Below, in pieces: positions 1-6,291 of a stretch of DNA of 8,132 bases. The DNA comes from Lachnospiraceae bacterium UBA7589. GTDB taxonomy: Bacteria > Bacillota > Clostridia > Lachnospirales > Lachnospiraceae. The translations under genes were made by a program, and so were the position numbers. How positions within the stretch are numbered: the stretch's first letter is position 1; every line of letters begins with the position of its first letter. The notes below the pieces were generated by a model, which saw nothing but the letters and a program-made list of their open reading frames with translations, was not told the origin of the DNA and made no database searches. The DNA is taken from NCBI GenBank assembly GCA_002476495.1, contig DLKL01000032.1, forward strand, positions 1 through 8,132. Direction: 5' to 3'.

Positions 1-1
1 A

Positions 2-178
2 TTAGAAAAAAATGGATATTTAGTGGTTTATAAATCCATTTTAGTTCAAGATGAAATTAAAGATGCCGAAAAAGTTTTGAAGAAATTTAAGGCGAAAGTC
101 GTTGATATTATTGAATACCAACTAAAAACAGACGAAGATGTTTTTGAAAGAAATTTGGTGGTAATAAAACATGTCTAG
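2..178 (+). CDS. rsmG: RsmG-like 16S rRNA (guanine-N7) methyltransferase, C-terminal end only
   Basis: An open frame enters from the left edge and gives 58 residues before a TAG at 176-178. The pattern fits the C-terminus of RsmG (GidB), the SAM-dependent enzyme that methylates G527 of 16S rRNA. A beta strand with 'GYLVVYK' matches the family's 'G-hydrophobics-K' stretch. It is followed by an acidic/lysine-rich helix with alternating E and K, then 'VVDIIEYQL' and the terminal strand 'ERNLVVIK', which corresponds to the usual 'RN-hydrophobics-K' ending. The SAM-binding core lies outside the window, so activity cannot be judged. The next ORF begins inside its last codons (ATG at 171), an 8-base overlap typical of coupled genes. 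The segment is very A+T rich (about 29% G+C by hand count), clearly below the genes from 411 onward, so it may not belong to the same genome. The assignment rests on a short tail and is moderate. Confidence 0.55.
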   Translation, partial: LEKNGYLVVYKSILVQDEIKDAEKVLKKFKAKVVDIIEYQLKTDEDVFERNLVVIKHV

Positions 179-635
179 TATTCGACCATTTTTGCCAATA
201 ATTATGCTTACAATCTCAAATGTGTTTATGACCTTTGCTTGGTATGGACATTTAAAATACAAAAGCACAGCTTTATGGGTTGTAATTCTTGTAAGTTGGG
301 GAATTGCATTTTTAGAATACTGTTTTCAAGTTCCTGCAAATAGAATCGGGCATGAATATTATTCCGCAGCTCAACTTAAAACTATACAGGAAATTATTAA
401 TATATTATTTGAAGGCTACGATGTAGCCGTAACAGACGAACTGCCATGCTACTACTGCTGTGATTGCAGCAAAGAAAGAGTTGAGCAGGCTGTCATAAGC
501 ATGGGCAAAGCTGAAATTGCTTCAATGATTGAGGATAATGAGCCAATTGAAGTGGTTTGTGATTTTTGTCACACCAAGTACACCTTTTCTCCTGATGAGC
601 TTATGAATATCCTGACTAAGGGCATGGTAAAATAA
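171..635 (+). CDS. Chimeric ORF: DUF486 membrane-protein N-terminus fused in frame to Hsp33 C-terminal zinc domain
   Basis: The 154 residues split into two unrelated parts. Residues 1 to about 78 match the DUF486 (small multidrug-resistance-like, 'DMT family') protein. Two hydrophobic helices at about 8-25 and 34-53 surround the family signatures 'SNVFMTFAWYGHLK' and 'VPANRIG', followed by 'SAAQLKTIQE'. The full family is about 110 residues with four helices, so the last two are missing. Residues from about 79 to 154 match the C-terminus of Hsp33 (HslO), the oxidation-activated cytosolic chaperone. They contain 'CDCSKERVEQA' and 'VCDFCHTKYTF', which supply the four zinc ligands C97, C99, C130 and C133; C93 and C96 are extra cysteines. 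The normal Hsp33 N-terminal domain of over 200 residues is absent. G+C steps up near 410, exactly at the junction. The ATG at 171 has only a weak upstream GGTGG. The 3' half leads into the PHP gene 20 bases on. It is probably non-functional as Hsp33, or an assembly artefact. Confidence 0.8.
   Translation: MSSIRPFLPIIMLTISNVFMTFAWYGHLKYKSTALWVVILVSWGIAFLEYCFQVPANRIGHEYYSAAQLKTIQEIINILFEGYDVAVTDELPCYYCCDCSKERVEQAVISMGKAEIASMIEDNEPIEVVCDFCHTKYTFSPDELMNILTKGMVK
391..410. other. A/T-only 20-base tract at the chimera junction
   Basis: Twenty consecutive bases contain no G or C. On the left the coding sequence is DUF486-like and about 29% G+C. On the right it is Hsp33-like and about 43% G+C. The tract therefore marks the likely breakpoint, whether the join was made by recombination or by an assembler collapsing low-complexity sequence. 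The exact break cannot be placed to the base. Confidence 0.6.
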
Positions 636-640
636 CCTTA

Positions 641-647
641 AAAGGAG
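641..647 (+). promoter_or_regulatory. Shine-Dalgarno site of the PHP gene
   Basis: AAAGGAG lies 8 bases before the ATG at 656 and only 5 bases after the stop of the Hsp33-like ORF. This fixes the start and suggests the PHP gene is co-transcribed with the gene upstream. Confidence 0.8.
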
Positions 648-655
648 CATTATAT

Positions 656-1501
656 ATGGATATAATTGATCTTCACGTTCACTCAAATGCATCGGACGGT
701 TCTCTGACTCCTACCCAGGTAGCAAAAGAGTCTATGTATTCCGGAATAAAAGCCATTGCGCTTACTGATCACGATACAGTGGACGGAATAAAAGAAATAA
801 TTGAATATACAAGGAATAAAAATATTGAAGTAATTCCCGGAATTGAACTGTCCTGTTATTATAAAAACAGGGAAATACACATACTTGGATATTATATTGA
901 TTATGATAATCCACAGCTTGAAAAAGAGCTTGCATATCTCAAGGAGGCAAGGGAAGGCCGTAATGTCAAAATGGTGGAATTAATGCAAAGAGATGGAATT
1001 AATATAACCATGGACATGCTGTTACATGGCAATCCCAAAAGTGTAATAACCAGGGCCCACTTTGCCAGGGTACTGGTTGAACAGGGAATATGTAAAGATA
1101 AGGATACAGCCTTCAGAAAATATATCGGTATTGGTTGTAAATATTATCTTCCAAAACCACAGGTAACCTGTGAAAAGGCGATGGATATTCTCTCCCGTTA
1201 CAGCAAAGGGGCATTTCTGGCTCACCCTCTACTATATCATCTGGGCTACAACCAGATTGAGGAGCTCCTTGTATATCTTAAATCCCTTGGTCTTAAGGGG
1301 ATTGAGGTTTATCATTCCTCAAATAATATGTACGAAAGTGACAGATTGAGATCTATGGCTCTTAAGCATAATTTACTGCCCTCCGGAGGCTCAGACTTTC
1401 ACGGTGTTGTAAAACCAAATATTAAGCTGGGTGTAGGTCGTGGAGGAATGCGTATTCCTATGCAGCTTCTTGATAATATAAAAAAAGAGCTTTTACCCTG
1501 A
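656..1501 (+). CDS. PHP-domain metal-dependent phosphoesterase (RNase AM / 3',5'-nucleotide phosphatase family)
   Basis: This is a 281-residue single-domain PHP protein of the TrpH/YciV group (COG0613). Characterised relatives remove phosphate from 3',5'-nucleoside bisphosphates (pAp-type) or trim RNA 5' ends (RNase AM). The metal-site residues are visible in order: D5-x-H7-x-H9 followed by S-x-x-D-G, T37-D-H39-D40, E64 in 'PGIE', H75 in 'IHILGY', H135 in 'TRAHFA', H190 in 'LAHP', and D247/H249 in 'SGGSDFHG'. The length and intact motifs indicate a full, active cytosolic enzyme. The insert at about 105-185 fits the family's helical cap over the active site. It has a good ribosome site 8 bases ahead and follows the Hsp33-like frame by 20 bases, so the two are probably co-transcribed. 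Its last codons form the left arm of a terminator. The exact substrate cannot be read from the sequence. Confidence 0.9.
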   Translation: MDIIDLHVHSNASDGSLTPTQVAKESMYSGIKAIALTDHDTVDGIKEIIEYTRNKNIEVIPGIELSCYYKNREIHILGYYIDYDNPQLEKELAYLKEAREGRNVKMVELMQRDGINITMDMLLHGNPKSVITRAHFARVLVEQGICKDKDTAFRKYIGIGCKYYLPKPQVTCEKAMDILSRYSKGAFLAHPLLYHLGYNQIEELLVYLKSLGLKGIEVYHSSNNMYESDRLRSMALKHNLLPSGGSDFHGVVKPNIKLGVGRGGMRIPMQLLDNIKKELLP

Positions 1502-1521
1502 AAAGCTCTTTTCTATTTTTT
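1483..1521. terminator. Bidirectional intrinsic terminator between convergent PHP and potD genes
   Basis: The arms AAAAGAGCTTTT (1483-1494) and AAAAGCTCTTTT (1501-1512) form a 12-bp stem with a 6-base loop. The plus strand continues into CTATTTTTT. The minus strand continues into TTTTTTATATTATC, so both converging transcripts meet a hairpin plus T-tract. The stop codon of the PHP gene (1499-1501) lies at the loop and right-arm boundary, so the terminator overlaps the coding sequence. The potD stop codon is only 7 bases from the hairpin. The G+C-rich core is small, so strength may be modest. Confidence 0.85.
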
Positions 1522-2995
1522 ACGGAATTATATCCTTTATATCAAAGCATCTGACATTTAGCCACATCTGGTTAATTCTTTCGTTTCCTGCTTTGTCAAA
1601 ATATGCCATAACTACACTTCGTTTCATAACATCTTCAGGTGGATATTGTGCAAAAAGCTGCCTTTTTGTCTGATTTTCGGTAGTAATTATATTATACTTT
1701 TCAACCTCCTCGTCTGTCAGCTTATCATAATCCTTTCCTGTAAAAAAATATGATACGGGATAATCTACAAGAATATCTGTTTCCTGATTTTCTCCGTATT
1801 CTTCCCCTTCTTCATCCTCTGCAGCATACATATAATTGGCATACATCAATACACTCTCGTCATCTCCTCCTGAAATAACCGAAGTATATCCTATATAGTA
1901 CATATTGCGGATAGCATTTTCCGGCTTAGAAACATAATTGACAAAGGCCTCCGCCGCCATCTGCTTTTCAATATCACCATCTATACCATCCTTAAGCATA
2001 CACCAGCCGTCGAACCATAAATTGGTTGCCTCCTCAGGTGTAGAATAGCACAAATATACACCATCTTCCTCTGCCTGATCAAGGGTATACACAGCATCTC
2101 CTGACCATTGTTGATTGGCAACAACCTTACCGGTGACCATATCAGACTTTCCACTGTCAGTTTCAAACGAATACGCATTCTTTTTTATGTCAGACAATAT
2201 GTCCTCAACCGCATTGACAGTCGCACTGTCTGTCGCATTGAGTATATTCTCCATTTCCGAATAATACCCCGGTGAATTGATAAAATCCTCCGACATAAGC
2301 AAATCCTCATTATAAATACTGTTTCCGGCAAAATATGCATCTCTTACGCTGTCTTTTATTGTCACCCTCTTATCATATTTGTCCATCAAAAGCATATTCC
2401 AATGTGCCGCATCCTCATGGGATACATATTCGGGATTATAAACTATTCCAAGTGTTCCCCACATATATCCTGCCGCATATGCCGACAAAGGCTGTCCGTC
2501 TATAGTAAGATTATCAAAAACCTTTCTTATATATGGTGAAACACCCTTTGCATAATAGTTATACTCGTCTCCTACATCATAAAATTCCTCAGAAAAAGGC
2601 ACCAGCATATCCTCGGTCATCATTTTCATAATCATATATTCCGAAGGGCAAACCAGATCATAATGATCTCCCATGGACAGTTGATTATACAATTCTTCAT
2701 TCGTTCCAAAGGTTGAATATTCCACCCTTACCCTTTTTCCATAGGTTTCATAATACCAGTCTTCAAACTCATCCACTATTCCTTCATCGGCACATATGCT
2801 TACACCATTATCCAATTCTATGGTTTCACTGTCATCCCAGCCGCCTTCATCAATATACTCCTCCCAGTTACTGATTCGCAATACTATTTCATCATCAGAA
2901 TGGGAATTATCACAGCCGGACATAAAACACATATTTCCTGTCATCAAGGCAAGACACAAAATGAAGGAAACTATTCTTTTTAATTTTCTTTTCAT
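1520..2995 (-). CDS. potD: PotD-like polyamine-binding lipoprotein of ABC importer
   Basis: This is the extracytoplasmic spermidine/putrescine-binding component (COG0687), anchored to the outer face of the membrane. The preferred ATG at 2995 gives 491 residues; it has GAGGAA 5-7 bases ahead, whereas the upstream in-frame ATG at 3013 lies inside or before that ribosome site. A basic start, a hydrophobic stretch and the lipobox-like 'FMSGC' (Cys28) indicate a lipoprotein signal. Family landmarks are 'NWEEYI' near 43, 'STFGTNEELYNQL' near 94, 'CPSEYM' near 116, 'YMWGTLGIVYN' near 177, 'QWSGDAVY' near 296 and 'LWFDGW' near 326. The last two carry the Trp and Asp residues that contact the polyamine in PotD. 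Classical PotD is about 350 residues. The excess is an acidic insert of about 25 after 'NWEEYI' and about 60-70 residues between 'IGYTS' and 'YPPEDVM', including an acidic run. It is last in potABCD, 49 bases after potC. Confidence 0.92.
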   Translation of the reverse strand: MKRKLKRIVSFILCLALMTGNMCFMSGCDNSHSDDEIVLRISNWEEYIDEGGWDDSETIELDNGVSICADEGIVDEFEDWYYETYGKRVRVEYSTFGTNEELYNQLSMGDHYDLVCPSEYMIMKMMTEDMLVPFSEEFYDVGDEYNYYAKGVSPYIRKVFDNLTIDGQPLSAYAAGYMWGTLGIVYNPEYVSHEDAAHWNMLLMDKYDKRVTIKDSVRDAYFAGNSIYNEDLLMSEDFINSPGYYSEMENILNATDSATVNAVEDILSDIKKNAYSFETDSGKSDMVTGKVVANQQWSGDAVYTLDQAEEDGVYLCYSTPEEATNLWFDGWCMLKDGIDGDIEKQMAAEAFVNYVSKPENAIRNMYYIGYTSVISGGDDESVLMYANYMYAAEDEEGEEYGENQETDILVDYPVSYFFTGKDYDKLTDEEVEKYNIITTENQTKRQLFAQYPPEDVMKRSVVMAYFDKAGNERINQMWLNVRCFDIKDIIP

Positions 2996-3044
2996 GTATT
3001 TTCCTCTTTCCATCTAAGCAAACCAGCCATAGCCCATAGTCTGA

Positions 3045-3833
3045 CTATTTCTGTCTTTTCTTTTTTCCTGTAAAGTTCAATGTTATAACATATATGGCCA
3101 CCAGCAAAAAAATAAGAGTTGACAAGGCCCAAAGTGCTGTCTTGATTTCGGTTCTGGAGCCTCTTGTGGCATTGACAACATAAGTGCTTATGGTATCAAA
3201 GGTAGCCGGTTTCGTATATGTTGTTATAAAATAGTCATCCAGCGAAAGAGTTATTGCTGTCATAAATCCTGAAACAATGCCCGGAACAAGCTGAGGTATA
3301 ACCACCTTCTTAAGTGCCATAGAAGAAGTACAACCCAGATCCATAGCTGCCTCGTACAGTTGATAATCCATCTGCTTTAATCTTGGCAATACGGACAGAT
3401 ATACAAAAGGAGTACAAAGTGCCGTCTGACCAATTATCAAAGGTATAAATGTTTCTTTTCTTATCTTAAAAAATACAATCATCAGTATGCATACGGAAAA
3501 TCCTGTTACTACATCCGCGTTCACTATAGGTATCTGATTTGCCATTTCTATAACTCCCCGTGTTCTCCGTTTGGAATAAAAGGCTCCTATGGCTCCTGTA
3601 GTTCCAAGCAGGGTGGAAATAGCTGCTACAACTATAGCCAGTGAAAATGTACCTATAATCATATCTATTATTTCCGGAGTAGTAAAAAGAGTAACATAAT
3701 TTGACACAGAAAAATTTCTTATTGTGCCTATCATTGTGGAGTCCGTAAAGCTATATACCATAAGTATAACTATCGGCGCATACAGGAACAGCAAAACGAA
3801 CCATATTACAATATGTTGAAATATTTTTCCCAT
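3045..3833 (-). CDS. potC: PotC-like polyamine ABC transporter permease
   Basis: This 262-residue inner-membrane permease (COG1177) pairs with PotB to form the channel. About six hydrophobic segments are visible, at roughly 8-28, 57-82, 105-123, 128-150, 183-200 and 234-254. The coupling helix that docks on the ATPase is the EAA loop at 161-180, beginning 'EAAMDLGCTSS' and ending in 'VVIP', followed by 'PGIVSGF'. 'LSLDDYFITTY' near 196 matches the PotC-type 'S-x-DD' motif downstream of the loop and helps to separate PotC from PotB. Its length is normal. The start at 3833 has AAGGAG (plus-strand 3840-3845) 6 bases away. It begins 30 bases after the potB stop and precedes potD. The C-terminus is short and basic, consistent with a cytoplasmic end. 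Confidence 0.93.
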   Translation of the reverse strand: MGKIFQHIVIWFVLLFLYAPIVILMVYSFTDSTMIGTIRNFSVSNYVTLFTTPEIIDMIIGTFSLAIVVAAISTLLGTTGAIGAFYSKRRTRGVIEMANQIPIVNADVVTGFSVCILMIVFFKIRKETFIPLIIGQTALCTPFVYLSVLPRLKQMDYQLYEAAMDLGCTSSMALKKVVIPQLVPGIVSGFMTAITLSLDDYFITTYTKPATFDTISTYVVNATRGSRTEIKTALWALSTLIFLLVAIYVITLNFTGKKKRQK

Positions 3834-3863
3834 TTTTTTCTCCTTAAAAGTCCTTACTATTCT

Positions 3864-4628
3864 CTATCCCTTGTCTTTACTGAATCTGTTTGACAACGCT
3901 GTTACACCTAATATTATAATGAGCAATATTATGGATATGACTGAGCCATTATGCCAGTCATATGCACTGAAATAACTTCCTATAAGACTTCCCATAATAT
4001 ATGTGCTGTTGTAAATCATATCAAGTACAACATAATTTGTCATTGATGGCAGAAACACCATAGTAACTCCACTTACAATTCCCGGAACAGACAACGGAAG
4101 AATTACCTTAAGAAAAACCTGTGCCTTGCTTGCTCCAAGATCCCTTGCCGCTTCAATAAGCCCATTGTCAAGCTTGGTAAGGGAATTGTAAATCGGCATT
4201 ATCATAAAAGGCAGAAAGTCATATACCATACAGAGTATAGTATTAAAAAACTGATGATATGCCAGATTTCCTTCAATAAGAGTTAATATTTCCTTTAATG
4301 CTGTAACTCTTAAGGTAAAGTTAATCCACATGGGTAAAACAAATACCATGAGAAATTTTGTATGTCTGTCATAGGTGCCTTTCGCAATAATCAGAGCCAC
4401 CGGATATGCCATTACCAGACAAAAAAATGTAGTTAATACCGCAATAGCAACACTGTAAACCAATGTACCTATGGTTTTACCGTTTTTGAAAAACCTTACA
4501 AAATTGTAAAATGATACTCCTCCGTCTTTATCGGTGAAACCATAGTATATAACAACCAGCAGTGGCAAAATTACAAACAGTGTAAGAAATATAATATATG
4601 GTATTGCCAGCTGTCTTTTTGAAAGCAT
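3864..4628 (-). CDS. potB: PotB-like polyamine ABC transporter permease
   Basis: This is a permease of the PotB group (COG1176), partner of PotC. I prefer the ATG at 4628 (254 residues). GAGGA, inside the last codons of potA, lies 5 bases ahead of it. The alternative ATG at 4640 has an AAAGG directly abutting it and would overlap potA by 11 bases. From 4628 the gene starts one base after the potA TAG, a layout typical of translational coupling. Hydrophobic helices appear at about 10-30, 54-80, 92-108, 128-148, 180-200 and 226-246. The EAA loop reads 'EAARDLGASKAQVF...VILP' at about 159-178 and is followed by 'PGIVSG'. 'LPSMTNYVVLDM' is the usual PotB segment after the loop. It is full length with no defects seen. 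Confidence 0.92.
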   Translation of the reverse strand: MLSKRQLAIPYIIFLTLFVILPLLVVIYYGFTDKDGGVSFYNFVRFFKNGKTIGTLVYSVAIAVLTTFFCLVMAYPVALIIAKGTYDRHTKFLMVFVLPMWINFTLRVTALKEILTLIEGNLAYHQFFNTILCMVYDFLPFMIMPIYNSLTKLDNGLIEAARDLGASKAQVFLKVILPLSVPGIVSGVTMVFLPSMTNYVVLDMIYNSTYIMGSLIGSYFSAYDWHNGSVISIILLIIILGVTALSNRFSKDKG

Positions 4629-4629
4629 A

Positions 4630-6090
4630 CTATTCCTCATCCTTTTCTACCTCTATAACCTTAAAATTCATTTTGTCAGAAGGAATTATTACACCTACAT
4701 AATCCTCCTGATTCCATAAATATTCATCGTTTACAACATAATCCTCCTCGGATTTGGTTCTGACAGTATATCTGTAATGGTCATCAACATATATAAACGA
4801 AAATATATTACCACGGATAAGTCCTTCCTCTGCCTGGTCGGTAAGGGTTGCATCGGAAGGAACAAAGGACGCCTCTACACGCTTTCCCAAAAGCTCTACT
4901 TTCTCTCCATTCTTATCCCTGACCTGATAATCACTCATTGTTAAGCCGGGAATTAATCTGTCCGGTGTAATATCAAGTTCAAAGTCTGCAAACTCAATGT
5001 GAAGCTTATCCTCCTCATGCCCGGATACAACTACTCCCTCATAGTGGTTAATGCTGCTGTCATATGGAATTATATGAATATTGTCAGGTTCAATGAAAAG
5101 CCCCACAGCAGTCCCCGGTTTATATGAATTCAGGCTGTGGATTTCTATCTCATTTTTACCTGCCTGCACTGCTACAACATAAAACGTTCCCTTAAAGTCA
5201 GAGGAGATAACCGTTCCGGTGAACTGCCCCTTATCTTCGGATGTGATAGCTATATCCTCCGGTCTTATAACAGCATCAATAACCATATCCTTTTCATAAT
5301 CATCAACACATTCAAATTCTGTTCCACAGAACCTTGCCTTATGATACCCCGTCATAGTTCCTTTGAATATGTTACTTTCCCCTATAAAGTCAGCTACAAA
5401 AAGATTTTTAGGCTCATTATATATTTCTTCCGGTGTTCCAATCTGTTGTATTTCACCATCTGCCATTACAACTATCTTATCAGACATTGTTAATGCTTCT
5501 TCCTGATCATGGGTAACAAATATAAATGTAATACCAAGCTTTTTGTGCATGTTTTTAAGTTCAACCTGCATTTCTTTTCTCATCTTATAATCAAGAGCGC
5601 TTAATGATTCATCCAAAAGCAGAACCTCCGGCTCATTAATTATGGCCCTTGCTATGGCAATTCGCTGCTGCTGTCCGCCGGAAAGGGTTTCTATGGTTCT
5701 TTTTTCAAAGCCTTCAAGGTCAACAAGAGCCAATGCCCTTTTTACCTTCTCATCCTGCTCTTTTTTAGATAATTTTTTCAGCTTTAATCCAAAAGCTACA
5801 TTATCAAATACATTTAAATGAGGAAATAGTGCATACTTCTGAAAAACCGTGTTTATAGGCCTTTTGTTAGGTGGCAGCATGCTTATATCCTTTCCATCAA
5901 GGAGTATCGTTCCTTCCGTAGGAAGCTCAAAACCACCAAGAATACGCAGCATAGTAGTTTTTCCACAGCCTGAAGGTCCAAGAAGCGTTACAAACTCTCC
6001 TTTTTTTACCTCAAGGTTAAAATTCTCTACCACAACAGTGTCATCAAAAATCTTTTTTACATTTTTGAACTCGATTAGTGTATCGCTCAT
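4630..6090 (-). CDS. potA: PotA-like polyamine ABC transporter ATPase with enlarged C-terminal region
   Basis: This is the cytoplasmic ATPase that drives polyamine import through PotB and PotC (COG3842). Taking the ATG at 6090 the protein has 486 residues; a longer frame would need a TTG at 6123. All nucleotide-binding motifs are intact: Walker A 'GPSGCGKTT' (38-46), Q-loop Gln84 in 'FQKYALFPHL', signature 'LSGGQQQR' (136-143), Walker B 'VLLLDE' (156-161), D-loop 'SALD', and switch His194 in 'FVTHDQEEA'. A TOBE domain follows ('AVIRPEDI' near 274 to 'FIEPDNIHII' near 332-341). Classical PotA ends about there, at 350-380 residues, but here about 135 more residues follow. These finish with a second TOBE-like unit, 'IRGNIFSFIYVDDHYRYTV' to 'GVIIPSDKMNFKVIE'. 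It is first in the operon, 1 base from potB. The start codon has no well-spaced ribosome site: GGAAAGG lies 12 bases away across a palindrome. Confidence 0.93.
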   Translation of the reverse strand: MSDTLIEFKNVKKIFDDTVVVENFNLEVKKGEFVTLLGPSGCGKTTMLRILGGFELPTEGTILLDGKDISMLPPNKRPINTVFQKYALFPHLNVFDNVAFGLKLKKLSKKEQDEKVKRALALVDLEGFEKRTIETLSGGQQQRIAIARAIINEPEVLLLDESLSALDYKMRKEMQVELKNMHKKLGITFIFVTHDQEEALTMSDKIVVMADGEIQQIGTPEEIYNEPKNLFVADFIGESNIFKGTMTGYHKARFCGTEFECVDDYEKDMVIDAVIRPEDIAITSEDKGQFTGTVISSDFKGTFYVVAVQAGKNEIEIHSLNSYKPGTAVGLFIEPDNIHIIPYDSSINHYEGVVVSGHEEDKLHIEFADFELDITPDRLIPGLTMSDYQVRDKNGEKVELLGKRVEASFVPSDATLTDQAEEGLIRGNIFSFIYVDDHYRYTVRTKSEEDYVVNDEYLWNQEDYVGVIIPSDKMNFKVIEVEKDEE

Positions 6091-6102
6091 TTGGTATACC
6101 AA
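6091..6102. repeat. Perfect 12-bp palindrome between SD-like sequence and potA start codon
   Basis: TTGGTATACCAA is fully self-complementary. It occupies exactly the 12 bases separating GGAAAGG (plus-strand CCTTTCC, 6103-6109) from the ATG at 6090-6088. In RNA it could form a small 4-bp hairpin with a TATA loop, pulling the SD-like sequence closer to the start. In DNA it could be a protein site. Either role is inference. Confidence 0.4.
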
Positions 6103-6138
6103 CCTTTCCGCATTTATGTCCAAAATCAGACAAGATAT

Positions 6139-6167
6139 ATCATATAATAAATGTTAAGATATGTAAA
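6139..6167 (-). promoter_or_regulatory. Sigma-A-type promoter of the potABCD operon
   Basis: Read on the minus strand, TTTACA (-35, plus 6162-6167) and TATGAT (-10, plus 6139-6144) are separated by exactly 17 bases. Each box differs from consensus by one base. Transcription should begin near 6132, giving a leader of about 40 bases before the potA ATG at 6090. It lies just downstream of the terminator of the neighbouring operon, so the pot genes have their own promoter. Confidence 0.75.
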
Positions 6168-6178
6168 TATATGTTTAC
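6163..6178. promoter_or_regulatory. Near-palindrome over the pot -35 box, possible operator
   Basis: GTAAATATATGTTTAC is symmetric at 14 of 16 positions (half-sites GTAAA and TTTAC). It overlaps the -35 element of the pot promoter, a position where a bound dimeric repressor would block RNA polymerase. A+T-rich DNA yields such symmetry by chance fairly often, and no regulator gene is seen nearby. Confidence 0.35.
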
Positions 6179-6205
6179 CATATTTATTTGCTATTTTCAC
6201 CATAA

Positions 6206-6246
6206 AAATACCCTCTTTATCGGTTTATCCGATAAAGAGGGTATTT
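6206..6246 (-). terminator. Strong intrinsic terminator of the scaffold-GGGtGRT operon
   Basis: Two 18-base arms (6206-6223 and 6229-6246) pair perfectly around a 5-base loop. The stem contains the CCCTC/GAGGG core and an outer A/T section. On the minus strand the stem runs into TATTTTTATGG, supplying the T-tract, and it stands about 45 bases after the stop codon at 6292. It separates this operon from the pot promoter just beyond it. The plus-strand side lacks a T-tract after the stem, so it is mainly one-directional. Confidence 0.88.
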
Positions 6247-6250
6247 ACAA

Positions 6251-6264
6251 TCAGGCAAGCCTGA
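6251..6264. repeat. Small inverted repeat before the main terminator
   Basis: TCAGGC-AA-GCCTGA is a 6-bp inverted repeat lying between the GGGtGRT gene stop and the long terminator hairpin. It could form a minor RNA hairpin with a 4-base loop if the inner pair opens. No T-tract follows, so it is not itself a terminator. It may stabilise the 3' end of the transcript. Confidence 0.4.
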
Positions 6265-6291
6265 CCATCTATTTTTTAACGTCTGGAATAT

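Noticed and set aside
2996..3013. Upstream ATG for potD at 3013, adding six residues
   Set aside because: The ATG precedes and overlaps the ribosome site of the ATG at 2995, and the added residues do not improve the signal peptide.
6091..6123. Longer potA frame beginning with TTG at 6123
   Set aside because: It needs a rare start, has no ribosome site, and adds residues outside the conserved PotA N-terminus, which begins near 'MSDTLIEFKNV'.
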